From assembly GCA_033032865.1 (NCBI GenBank), contig JAWHQI010000049.1, positions 186,001-250,000 of the forward strand: a DNA stretch of 64,000 nt. The letters run 5' to 3'. Under the pieces are notes generated by a model. It was not told the origin of the DNA. It saw only the letters and a program-made list of their open reading frames with translations, and ran no database searches. Source of the DNA: Dactylorhiza incarnata. Its lineage: Eukaryota > Streptophyta > Magnoliopsida > Asparagales > Orchidaceae. A program made the position numbers and the translations under genes. This document shows positions 32,527 to 42,589 of the stretch, one piece after another. Position 1 is the first letter of the stretch; every line of letters begins with the position of its first letter.

Positions 32527-34263
32527 CACTAACCGTCTAGCTTAAAGACGGGAAAAAGAAAGCGCTCTTGGGAGGCACCCCTTGCTTATCATTAATTTTA
32601 TGTATTTTTCTTTTAAAAGTATATTTTCCAAGTTTTCTTCATACTTAGTTTTAAACATTGGGGACAATGTTTAATTTTAAGTATGGGGGTGTAGCATAAC
32701 TTTCTTTGTAGTTTTACTTGAAAACAAAAAAAAATAAAAAATAAAAAAATTGAAATTAAATTTCTTGGAAAGGATGCTTTGGGCTTGAATTCCCATCATA
32801 GCCTCTAGTACCTTGCGAGCCCTTCACCGGGTTGACCTTGGGAAGTCCAAGAACTAAAAAAAATCTATTAGGAAATGTTCTTTTTATTCATCAAAACGCC
32901 CACTTGCTAAATTGTATGTTCTAAGTAGACTGTTTTTCATATGGACTAATAATAATTTTGTGCTAGAATAGTTTTTGAAACTTTTGAGTAAAATTTTTGA
33001 CTCATGTAGTGCTCCTTGTCATATGCATGTCATTGAGTCATGTTGGTGTAAAATTAAATTCTTGGCATTGATCTAAAATTATGTTTTATTAATTTGCGTA
33101 GTAATAATTTATTTTACTTTTAATTCGAATCCGGTCTTATCCAAAAGTAGTTTAGGTGAGTGTGTAGAAGATTGTTAGAAAGCTATTACTCGAATTGAAC
33201 AAAAGGGTGTCCTTTCTCGATGTCTAGAACTTACCGCAAGCAATTTTCGAAGCATGTGCACTTTAGTAAAAATTAACTTTACGGAAATGATTTAGGCCTT
33301 TCTTTGGATAGTTTGAGCCTTTGCACCCAACCTAGATTTACTACCATTGTTCACACAAATTTTGAGGTTTGCACCTTCATTTGGACCACCCTCACCATTT
33401 CATCACCAAAACCAAAAATCCCAAACCCCAAATGAACACTTGAAATTTTGAGCTAAATGATTAAATATATTTGGGTGTTGTTTAAAAAAGAGAAAAAATT
33501 CATAGTGATATGCGGCCTAGGTATGCTTTTTCATACTTAGAATGATCCCAACTATGAAGAAAAAATTATGGGTTTCAATTGAAAAGAATTATTTTATATA
33601 AAAAAAAATCTCATAATGATATGCGGCCTAGGTATGCACATGCATACTTGGAATGATCCCAATTATGACGAATTGTGATAAAAATATTGGTGAATGAGTG
33701 TGTTTCCCCTAGCAAAAAAATGAGTATGGGGGTAAAAGTTTCTTTGTTTTGTGGTAGTCATTTTAGCTCAAAACTTTCCGTTTAAGTGGAATGCGCCTTC
33801 ATGTTTATCATTGTTTACCTCACCCTTAAACCCAAGCCTTAAAATATACCCTATTTAAGTCCTAAAGATCCATAGAGTTGATTTAGTATGAAGTGCAGTG
33901 GAGAAGGTGCAAACGGGCAAGCCTATGGCCGTCGACATTGATGGATTTCTTTGGAGGCCACCCCGAGCGTTCAAGTCTAGTAAATTAAATCTCAGCAATC
34001 ACGCTATTTTCTCCCTTCACATAACTTTTTGATTGACCGTCGACTCATTTTAAAAGTGATAATAAATAATTCTAACGCAGTTTAAATATTTCATAAATTA
34101 GTATTTATGCCAAGAACATCTTTTTACTAAAATATCTACGCATGCCAGCATAATACTTCGCATTTTACTCTCTAATTTTCATAATTCTGTCTTGCATTAA
34201 TTTTTCTTACCCTTATGAAGAATGGTTTGCTCGGGATGAGCAATGAGCAAGTATAGGGGTGTT
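32527..34263 (+). other. E2b 3' UTR with conserved blocks, hairpins and three polypurine-like copies
   Basis: In order: post-ORF hairpin element (32535-32583); polypurine-like AAGTATGGGGGTG (about 32674-32687); 87-bp block shared with the leader (32762-32848); conserved block A (33188-33323); two TCATAGT/ACTATGA-type hairpins (33499-33558 and 33611-33668); second polypurine-like copy (about 33721-33732); conserved block B (33832-33960); pre-tract hairpin (34226-34243); and the polypurine tract (34248-34263). Confidence 0.75.
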
Positions 34264-34580
34264 TGATGAGTAAGTTATTTACTCATCTTTTAGTATAGTA
34301 TTATTACAATTTTATTATGAAATAATGTTATTTTTATAAATTATATCGTATAAATCTTTCCTATTTTAATTTCATAAGCTAACTTATGCTTATTTTATAT
34401 TTTCAGGTTTTCTGGACATTTGGAGTAGAAAATGCATTTACACGCCCCAGGTCACGGGCGTGACCATGGGCGTGTAACCTGCGCAGTGTTCCAGACCTAT
34501 TTCTGCCACTCCGGGGATGTTCCGTGAAAAGTTCGCCAAGTACACGCCCCAGGTCACGGGCGTGACCAAGGGCGTAACAT
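34264..34580 (+). repeat. E2b 3' LTR, first part
   Basis: The LTR starts TGATGAGTAAG with a perfect inverted repeat GATGAGTAA/TTACTCATC (34265-34287). E3 interrupts it after AACAT (34576-34580), and it resumes at 42590. Confidence 0.92.
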
Positions 34581-36086
34581 TGATGAGTCCTGATCATATA
34601 CACATTTATGGACTCATCCGGGCCGTTATTTAGTCATTTCTCCGCACTTTAGCCTTGTTTTAGTTTATATTTGATAATCCATGCTAGGTGCACATCTTGG
34701 CCCACTTTGGTGTGATTTTCGTGCTTTTTGTCTTTAGTAGTATTCTTGTGCTGTTAGGTGCCACTTTCAGTGGCTAGATCTGTGGTTGTGCGGGAATAGG
34801 AGTCGTGCAAGTGCTCCCGGTGCAATTCTGCACAGGAACACTGCGCACGATCACCGGTTCTATTGCGCACGACCACTGGTCGTGCACCACTGATCGTGTG
34901 CACTTAACCCTTTTTTCACGAGTTCTGTTTGGTGCAGTGCGCACGACCATCAACGACAGTGCGCACGACCACCGGTCGTGCGCCACTGCTCGTGCGCACT
35001 TACCATTTAATTTCCGAGTTCTGTTTGCTGTAGTGCGCACGACCATCGACTCCAGTGCGCACGACCACCGGTCGTGCGCGACTGGTCGTGCGAACATTTT
35101 ATTTTATAATTTCGTATCTTGCAGGTTCCACCCAGGCAGTGCGCACGATCACAGAATTCTAGTGCGCACGACCACTAGTCGTGCACCAATGACCGTGCGC
35201 GCTGTTCAATTCAGCGCCTATATAATGACCTGATCGCGAATTAGGTCGGCATAACGCACTTGGACTCCGTTCCTTCCGCCGTTTTCGCCATTTTCAGAGG
35301 GTTTTCATCCCCTAGGCCTCCTCCATCATCCAAGGGCTTGCAAGAAGGGATCCTACACTCATTTTGATCGCTAAGGAAGAAGTTCTTCGCACTAGACGTG
35401 GCCGGATGGTAAATCGCTGGAGAAGATGGGTCCATTGGGAGGTGTGACAGCCCTCCTCTACCCCGGACGCAGTTGGGACCGAGCTAGGACGCGGATTGAC
35501 AACCCGGTGCTTCCTACCGTGAATCTACAACGAGACTCCGGATTCGGTCGTATTTCTTGCCTTTTTCTTCTACTTGTGTGGTTATATTTGTTGTAATCTC
35601 TTTATTTAGATGATGAATGCTATGAACCATGTGTATTATTGCTTATTTCATGATTTTGGAATTATCTAGTTCATTTGTGTTATTGAGGTGCGCCCTATTC
35701 CATCTCCCACTCCACCACCGTGACCGGTGCCGCACTAGAAATTGCTTGTGGCGTGCTTATTGTTGACGAGGTGCTTGCGACCTTCATTCCGCTTGCCTTC
35801 TCGCCCATCCACCCTATCGACGCAGTGTGCTCAAGGCCTGCTCAGTCTCCATCTCGCCAATCGAAGCATTGCATAGCGGCATTGCATAGGAGTAGGCGTA
35901 GTATTTTATTTTATTATTCGCAAACCAAACCAACCATCCATTGTAACACCGACCAAGGACTTCGATCTCAAGTCCTTCCTCGATATTAAATTCCACCTTA
36001 CTGTGTTCCTCAAGAGACCGACACTCGGGGATTTCCCCATTTTTATTACTTGCGCGACCGGTGCACTTGCCGAAAATATCGCATCA
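34581..36086 (+). repeat. E3 5' LTR
   Basis: The LTR starts TGATGAGTCC with the inverted repeat GATGAGTCC/GGACTCATC (34582-34618). From 34845 to 35205 it is packed with GCGCACGACC/GGTCGTGCGC palindromes, for example 34961-34983. A TATATAA box lies near 35218. The LTR ends GCATCA. The short frame 35720-35989 recurs in the 3' LTR and has no known match. Confidence 0.94.
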
Positions 36087-36092
36087 AGTTTT

Positions 36093-36110
36093 TGGCGCCG
36101 TTGCCGGGGA
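36093..36110 (+). other. E3 primer binding site (tRNA-Asp)
   Basis: TGGCGCCGTTGCCGGGGA lies six bases after the LTR, identical to the E1 site. The leader to 36306 shows nothing else. Confidence 0.92.
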
Positions 36111-36306
36111 ACACAGTCGTGTGAGTTTTCTGGAGAGGGAGAATCTGAGAGAGAAGCCCTCCATTTGTCTATCGCATCTTTTATTTTATTTCTGTTCTCT
36201 TTATTCCATTTTCTTGTTTTATAGTAGGTTGCTTTAGTAAATTTTTGTTAGGTGTAGTATTTCGCACAATAGTGTTCTTCTTTTTGAATCGTTTTATCTT
36301 CACACT

Positions 36307-37500
36307 ATGTGGGCACATCTCAATTTTCGTTGCCGTTGGTGTGGAGCTACCTCCCACTCTAGTGATGAATGCCCTACGGAGAATAGTAGGCATAATTCTT
36401 ATAGCCCAACATATGGAGCACCGACTTCGTCTGGTACTCCATATGGTGCGCGTAAGTCTTATGGCTACTCTGCTGAGCCTTTACCGTCGTACTTCTTTTC
36501 GGCTCCAGCTCCCGCTGTGCCAAAGAAGCCCGCAAGGCAGTGCCGGTTTTGTGAGAGCACTGATCATGTCCTGAAGGACTGTGCCGAGTATCTTCGCCAA
36601 TTGGACGAAGACGACGAGCCGGATATCCGGATCGTCCCAACTCCTAACTCTGGCGGCACACCTTCAACATCCGGTTATGTGTCTTTGTCACCTTCGCATC
36701 TTGAAGGGTATGGCATGGACACAGTCACCGGATGTGCGGCTGATCTATGCAGCGACATTGCTGAGCCTATTCACCATGTGCCTCCACCACTTCTTGTGGA
36801 TTCGGTTCTTTCCCCTGTTGTGCGTGCTATACTCATCTCCGATGACATTGTTGATGATGTGTCGCGGGATGAGGCTGGCGATTTATGTGTTATGCCTGCC
36901 CCTATGGAGGAGGACAACCTACTAGGTGAAGAGGAGTTTTCCTCAACACCGGTGGAGGAAGTCCAAACCTTGGGCATGGCCACTGTCGATCCCGCTGAAC
37001 TTTGCGGCATTGATGACAATGCCAACATTATTTTACTTCCCCATCCTGCTGGGAGTGAGACCGGGACCACTCCCCCGATTTCTGATTATTTTTGTCCTTC
37101 TTCTCTTTTATTTCTTGATCCCCTTTCTCTATCTGAACCTGTGCAGGTTGAGTCTTCACAGGTACCTCAGGAGGACTTGGAGCATGAGGCTCAAGTCAAT
37201 GATGAGTGTATCCTCATATGCGAGGAGGTTGATCCCCCCTTCGTAGAGGAAGCTCCACTCATTTCCTTCTCCTCCTGCTGCCTCCCTGGAGATGATACCT
37301 TGCTGGTCAAGGATAGTTTTGGTGAGTTGAGTGAGGATTCCTCTTCTTCTTATTTTTTATTCCCTCTACCTGTGACGAGCAGGTATTATTTATATTCGGG
37401 TAGAGGCGTGACTGTTCTGTTGCCGTATCGGTACCCGCTACCGACACGCATATTAGAACAGTTACCTGTGCACTTCTCTTTTCATAGACCCATTAGCTAG
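36307..37500 (+). CDS. E3 ORF1: protein with two CCHC zinc knuckles
   Basis: The 397-residue open frame starts MWAHLNFRCRWCG. It has two canonical CX2CX4HX4C knuckles, at C9-C22 and C79-C92, joined by a Ser/Tyr/Pro-rich linker. A short conserved helix (YLRQLDEDDEPDIRIVP) follows, then about 250 acidic, poorly structured residues and the C-terminal signature LPVHFSF. E4 has the same protein (minus strand, 54361) and E2 a one-knuckle relative. CCHC knuckles bind retroelement RNA, so a nucleocapsid-like role is likely; a capsid domain is not recognisable. The ATG is the first in frame, 197 bases after the primer site. No host homologue comes to mind. Confidence 0.8.
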   Translation: MWAHLNFRCRWCGATSHSSDECPTENSRHNSYSPTYGAPTSSGTPYGARKSYGYSAEPLPSYFFSAPAPAVPKKPARQCRFCESTDHVLKDCAEYLRQLDEDDEPDIRIVPTPNSGGTPSTSGYVSLSPSHLEGYGMDTVTGCAADLCSDIAEPIHHVPPPLLVDSVLSPVVRAILISDDIVDDVSRDEAGDLCVMPAPMEEDNLLGEEEFSSTPVEEVQTLGMATVDPAELCGIDDNANIILLPHPAGSETGTTPPISDYFCPSSLLFLDPLSLSEPVQVESSQVPQEDLEHEAQVNDECILICEEVDPPFVEEAPLISFSSCCLPGDDTLLVKDSFGELSEDSSSSYFLFPLPVTSRYYLYSGRGVTVLLPYRYPLPTRILEQLPVHFSFHRPIS

Positions 37501-37940
37501 GACCTTTTTGTTTTCAAATAAGTCGTGCTGGGATGACAGTAACCCCAGTAGTTATCTTTATTTACCCTAAAATTTTATTTTGTCTGGTTTAGTTAAGTTT
37601 TTGTTAGGGCTATGAATGCCTCGCTGCGTGTGCTGACTCCTGGTTGTGCGTAAATTGCACGGTGGATGGAGTTTTTACTAAAATTTTGGCCGCTTGGAAA
37701 ATTCCTAAGGCGCACGATCACTGGTCGTGCGCACTACTTATCGCGCACGACCACTGGTCGTGCGATCGGCCCAGATTTTTATAAAAAGCCCGTCCGCCCG
37801 AGCCTTTCGCGCACGATCTAGGGTTTTCGTTCGCCGACGTCCGTGCGCCGTTTCTGCCTGCTTGCCGCCGATCGTGCGCCTCCTTCCCTTCCGGTGAGCC
37901 CATTCCCTATTTCTCCTCCTTCCTTTGCCCTCCTACCACC
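37501..37940 (+). promoter_or_regulatory. E3 internal promoter-like region for ORF2
   Basis: Two LTR-type palindromes lie at 37711-37733 and 37744-37764. TATAAAA is at 37780-37786. A leader with CTAGGGTTTTCG (about 37814) and further CGCACGATC half-sites leads to the ATG at 37941. The order palindrome, TATA, leader copies that of the LTR promoter. Activity is inferred. Confidence 0.55.
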
Positions 37941-39209
37941 ATGATCTCCAGAGATCGTCAAAAGGTCTACCAACGCTCCGACCGCTCTTCCGCCTCTCCT
38001 GCTCAGATCCTCGCTAGGATGGCGACTTTTTCCAAGGATTCGCATACGCGGCGATTCAATTCTCTTAAGGAGAAGCCATTCCTATCACAGCGTCTCGTGG
38101 ATTGGAACGAGTTGAACTCTATCGGCGACAATGGGGAGTTGGGGGAGGCCGTCCGCCAACGCTATTATTTCGATCATTGGAGCGGGGTGTTCGAGTGCAA
38201 TGACCTCGGCTACCGGGAGCTCACCTTGGAATTTCTTGCTACGTTTGAGTGGGAAGTGTTGCCCTCCGGTCAACGTCCGGGAAAGTGCTCTTTCCGAATT
38301 TTGGGCAAGGTTTTCACTCTCTCCTTATCCGAGTTGGCGGTGCACGCTGGATTTTACACCGAAGCCGAGGCCACGACGATCCCTTTTCTGGATTTGGATG
38401 TCTCTTTCCCTGATGGCGTCACCCCGCGTGCCGCGTGGTGTGCCCTCACGGGTCGTGATGAAGAATATGTGGCCAGAAAAAGCAAATCCACATGGATCGT
38501 CGCGCCTGCTCTCCGATACCTGCAGCACGTCCTTAGCCACTCTCTCGTTGCCCGTGCCCTTAGTCAAAATGTAGTGGGGTGGAAAGATCTGATCTCCCTC
38601 TATAGTATGGAATTTCGGCAGCCTTTGCATCTTGGCTACATGCTAGCTTTCTTCTTCCACCACGAGGCCACTTACGGTCTCACAGGTGCCATTGGTGGTG
38701 CCTACTATATTACCCGCATTGCCAAAAGCCTGGGGGTTTGGAGTCATCTGCCTCCGATGGTGCAGGTGACTGCGCCCTCCTTCATCACTCGGGCCACCAT
38801 GGTGAGTTTCCATCTATTACGGGTCGTGGGGAAGAAGAGTAGTAGACGCTTTGTGGTCGTGATGCCGGGAGATGCGCCTAGGGAGAGGCAAGGCGACGAG
38901 GAGCACGGAGAGCCGGCTGAGCCGCCAAATACTCACCGCGAGGTATCCCTTCTGCAGCCGCGAAGGCATTCATTTCAGCAGGAGCGGAGAGCCAAGGAGG
39001 AGGGCAGTTCGTCAAGAGCGCCGGAGGTGCCAAGTTTCGATCGGCGCCTCTCCGATTTGGAGGCAAACCAGTACTGGCTTACGGATTTCGTCTATCAGCA
39101 AGCACTGCGGGGAGGGCTAAACATCCCCCCACCTCCGGGTCGGGCCGCGTCATCTTCCAGACGGTCGCCGTCCGTTGTGGTGTTAGATAGCGACAGCGAC
39201 GACGAGTGA
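37941..39209 (+). CDS. E3 ORF2: ATHILA ORF-1-like protein
   Basis: The 422-residue open frame resembles the ATHILA ORF-1 family. Residues 40-240 hold a globular domain with the typical sequence LTLEFLATFEWEV, then an FRILGKVFTLSLSELAVHAGF segment and helical stretches to about residue 290. The tail is Arg/Glu/Pro-rich and ends in the acidic LDSDSDDE. In Athila elements this domain accompanies gag or lies after pol; its molecular job is not known to me. It is fully open here. A later in-frame ATG exists at 38019 (residue 27), so the start is not certain. Confidence 0.75.
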   Translation: MISRDRQKVYQRSDRSSASPAQILARMATFSKDSHTRRFNSLKEKPFLSQRLVDWNELNSIGDNGELGEAVRQRYYFDHWSGVFECNDLGYRELTLEFLATFEWEVLPSGQRPGKCSFRILGKVFTLSLSELAVHAGFYTEAEATTIPFLDLDVSFPDGVTPRAAWCALTGRDEEYVARKSKSTWIVAPALRYLQHVLSHSLVARALSQNVVGWKDLISLYSMEFRQPLHLGYMLAFFFHHEATYGLTGAIGGAYYITRIAKSLGVWSHLPPMVQVTAPSFITRATMVSFHLLRVVGKKSSRRFVVVMPGDAPRERQGDEEHGEPAEPPNTHREVSLLQPRRHSFQQERRAKEEGSSSRAPEVPSFDRRLSDLEANQYWLTDFVYQQALRGGLNIPPPPGRAASSSRRSPSVVVLDSDSDDE

Positions 39210-41077
39210 TCTTCCTCCCTGCATGCGAGATATTCTAAGCCGTGCTTTCTGTTTAGTTTCTTTTGTTGAGTCGTTTGAACTCCTTCTCTTTTGATGTTTG
39301 TAATAATAACATTTTGTTTGTGGAATGCTCTTCTGGGCATAGTTTTATTTATTCAGCTTTTTCTGTTCCCTTATTTTGTGTGCGAGTGCTCAATATTTAT
39401 TGCAGGAACAAGTTCACTCCCATGGGTGATAACTTAGAATTCTTGATTTTTTGTGCTCTCACATGTTTAGTCCAGTTTTTACTATTTTTGTTGCTCTAGT
39501 GTATAACTTTCAGGTGGCCTTTGTTTCTCTTGAGAGCGGATGCTGCGGACTATTCTTGATCATTTACGCCAATCGTCTGGTATGCTCACTTCTGAGCATT
39601 GGGTAACACTTCCTCCCCTCTTCTTGCTTCAATTTCTAGATATATCGCTTAGCTTAAGTCTGGGGGAGCGGTTGTTGTTATCCAATGTGCACATGCTGCA
39701 TTGCATACTAGAAGGTTGCTTTTTATTTATCATTTTCATTATCATCGTTGCATTCTTCTCACACCACTTCTCCCACTTGAGTGCGTGCTTGTCTTTTTGT
39801 TGTTGTTCCATTTAAACTAGTTTGGTTGGAATGTGAAATAGGTTGTTAACGCAGGAATTATTATTTGGAATGCGATGTTGACTCATGTAGTGTTCTAGTC
39901 ACTTCGCATGCTATGGTAGAATTTGTGTAGAACTAGATTTTCTTTATGCATCTAATTTATGTTTAGTATTTCTGCGTAAATTTAGATTTAATATACTCAA
40001 GTGGTGAATTTGTATGGAATTGACGATAACCCGGTGTTGTGTGTGTGCGATTGCTAGTCGTGTGTTGCTCGAGTCGGGAGGAAGGTTTATCTTTCTCGTG
40101 GGCTAAGAACTTGCCCCAAGCGACTCTCGAAGCATGGGTGAGAGCTACTCGTTGAGTCAAGCATGATGTAGGCCACCCTTTGGCTAGTTTGAGCTTTGTT
40201 ATTCCATGTCCATTTCATTCCCCTTTGCAAGCCAATTTTGTGCCTACCATTCCTTTGTACAGCCCCTCTTCATCCACCAAAGCCTGAAGCCTATCCTACT
40301 CCCGCAACCAAAACGTTTTTAACTGCGCTCATAATTCTAAACTTGTGTGGAGTGTGGAATCGTTGTGTTATGATGGGAAAATAATGTCCATCCGCTGATT
40401 TTGAACCAACCGGGGGTTACATAAAAGAAGTAAAATATGTAAAAGAAAAAAAAGAGTATTTTGAAAAAAAAATCCTCCCGAGCTAAAAACAGAATATCTG
40501 TTGGTATTTGTGAAGTAGGCCGTGTGCACACCTGGTTTTCATGATAAGTCTGGGGGTGTGTCACACGAGCATTGTTCGTTGGTCTTGTATGGTGCAGCGT
40601 TCCGTTCGCTCACTTGGGTTGCGTAGCCACCGTGTTTAACTTTGAATATCATACCGTAACCTAAGCCTCGTTTTAATCCTATAAGTCCTACTGATTTGAT
40701 TTGCGAGTTTGCTAGCGCCGTGGAGAGAGTGTGACCGGGCGAGCGTATGGTTCACGACGTTGATGGATTTCAGCGGAGTTATTCCTAAGCCCCGATCTTT
40801 TGCAACACCCGCCTCAGTGTCTCGTCACTTTCATACCGGGCATGATCGTCAAATTCTTCATAATTCACCAATTGAGTACATCTAAATCTTTAATTACGCT
40901 TTAATACTCTTGTAAATTATTTAGCATATCTAGAATCTCCTTCTACTAAATTCTCTACTTGCATGCGTATGTTACTTCGCACCGTACTCCTTTGAGTAAT
41001 TCTCTATGTCAATTATCGTTTTCACGCTCCGCCGGATTCGTTTGCTCAGGACGCGCAAACAGTTAAGTCTGGGGGTG
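39210..41077 (+). other. E3 3' UTR with conserved blocks and three polypurine-like copies
   Basis: In order: polypurine-like GTCTGGGGGAG at about 39658; block A at 40067-40198; a weak CATAAT/TTATG inverted repeat near 40330-40375; second tract AAGTCTGGGGGTG at about 40546-40558; block B at 40658-40782; pre-tract hairpin GTTTGC/GCAAAC at 41040-41060; and the polypurine tract at 41065-41077. Small frames here are not supported. Confidence 0.75.
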
Positions 41078-42584
41078 TGATGAGTCCTGATCATATACAC
41101 ATTTATGGACTCATCCGGGCCGTTATTTAGTCATTTCTCCGCACTTTAGCCTTGTTTTAGTTTATATTTGATAATCCATGCTAGGTGCACATCTTGGCCC
41201 ACTTTGGTGTGATTTTCGTGCTTTTTGTCTTTAGTAGTATTCTTGTGCTGTTAGGTGCCACTTTCAGTGGCTAGATCTGTGGTTGTGCGGGAATAGGAGT
41301 CGTGCAAGTGCTCCCGGTGCAATTCTGCACAGGAACACTGCGCACGATCACCGGTTCTATTGCGCACGACCACTGGTCGTGCGCCACTGATCGTGTGCAC
41401 TTAACCCTTTTTTCACGAGTTCTGTTTGGTGCAGTGCACACGACCATCAACGACAGTGCGCACGACCACCGGTCGTGCGCCACTGCTCGTGCGCACTTAC
41501 CATTTAATTTCTGAGTTCTGTTTGCTGTAGTGCGCACGACCATCGACTCCAGTGCGCACGACCACCGGTCGTGCGCGACTGGTCGTGCGAACATTTTATT
41601 TTATAATTTTGTATCTTGCAGGTTCCACCCAGGCAGTGCGCACGATCACAGGATTCTAGTGCGCACGACCACTGGTCGTGCGCCAATGACCGTGCGCGCT
41701 GTTCAATTCAGCGCCTATATAATGACCTGATCGCGAATTAGGTCGGCATAACGCACTTGGACTCCGTTCCTTCCGCCATTTTCGCCATTTTCAGAGGGTT
41801 TTCATCCCCTAGGCCTCCTCCATCATCCAAGGGCTTGCAAGAAGGGATCCTACACTCATTTTGATCGCTAAGGAAGAAGTTCTTCGCACTAGACGTGGCC
41901 GGATGGTAAATCGCTGGAGAAGACGGGTCCATTGGGAGGTGTGACAGCCCTCCTCTACCCCGGACGTAGTTGGGACCGAGCTAGGACGCGGATTGACAAC
42001 CCGGTGCTTCCTACCGTGAATCTACAACGAGACTCCGGATTCGGTCGTATTTCTTGCCATTTTCTTCTACTTGTGTGGTTATATTTGTTGTAATCTCTTT
42101 ATTTAGATGATGAATGCTATGAACCATGTGTATTATTGCTTATTTCATGATTTTGGAATTATCTAGTTCATTTGTGTTATTGAGGTGCGCCCTATTCCAT
42201 CTCCCACTCCACCACCGTGACCGGTGCCGCACTAGCAAGTGCTTGTGGCGTGCTTATTGTTGACGAGGTGCATGCGACCCTCATTCCGCTTGCCTTCTCG
42301 CCCATCCACCCTTTCGACGCAGTGCGCTCAAGGCCTGCTCAGTCTCCATCTCGCCAATCGAAGCATTGCATAACGGCATTGCATAGGAGTAGGCGTAGTA
42401 TTTTATTTTATTATTCGCAAACCAAACCAACCATCCATTGTAACACCGACCAAGGACTTCGATCTCAAGTCCTTCCTCGATATTAAATTCCACCTTACTG
42501 TGTTGCTCAAGAGACCGACACTCGAAGATTTTCCCCATTTTTATTACTTGCGCGACCGGTGCACTTGCCGAAAATATCGCATCA
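41078..42584 (+). repeat. E3 3' LTR
   Basis: This 1507-bp copy of 34581-36086 ends CATCA before AACAT. I counted a little over twenty single-base differences between the two LTRs. Confidence 0.94.
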
Positions 42585-42589
42585 AACAT

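Larger units (their letters stand above)
34581..42584 (+). mobile_element. E3: pol-less Athila-type retrotransposon with two open ORFs, target duplication AACAT
   Basis: The 8-kb element has LTRs of about 1.5 kb that differ at roughly 1.5 percent of sites by eye. It has a tRNA-Asp primer site, a CCHC ORF1, an ATHILA ORF-1-like ORF2 and a long 3' UTR. AACAT flanks it at 34576-34580 and 42585-42589. No protease, polymerase, RNase H or integrase lies between the LTRs. It is the innermost insertion here and both ORFs are open, so it looks like the youngest and best preserved of the pol-less elements. Confidence 0.93.

Noticed and set aside
34581..34640. TGATGAGTCC at the LTR start of E3 and E4 resembles the CUGAUGA core of a hammerhead ribozyme, as in plant retrozymes.
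   Set aside because: After the GTCC/GGAC stem a hammerhead needs GAAA; here TCATC follows, completing a plain inverted repeat. No cleavage-site stem is present.
34845..35205. Regularly spaced palindromic repeats that could suggest a CRISPR-like array.
   Set aside because: Spacing and repeat length vary, the repeats lie inside an LTR that occurs in several copies, and the genome is a plant.
37941..39209. E3 ORF2 as a captured host gene.
   Set aside because: Its globular domain looks like the ATHILA ORF-1 family, a known retrotransposon protein, and it sits in the expected place of the element.
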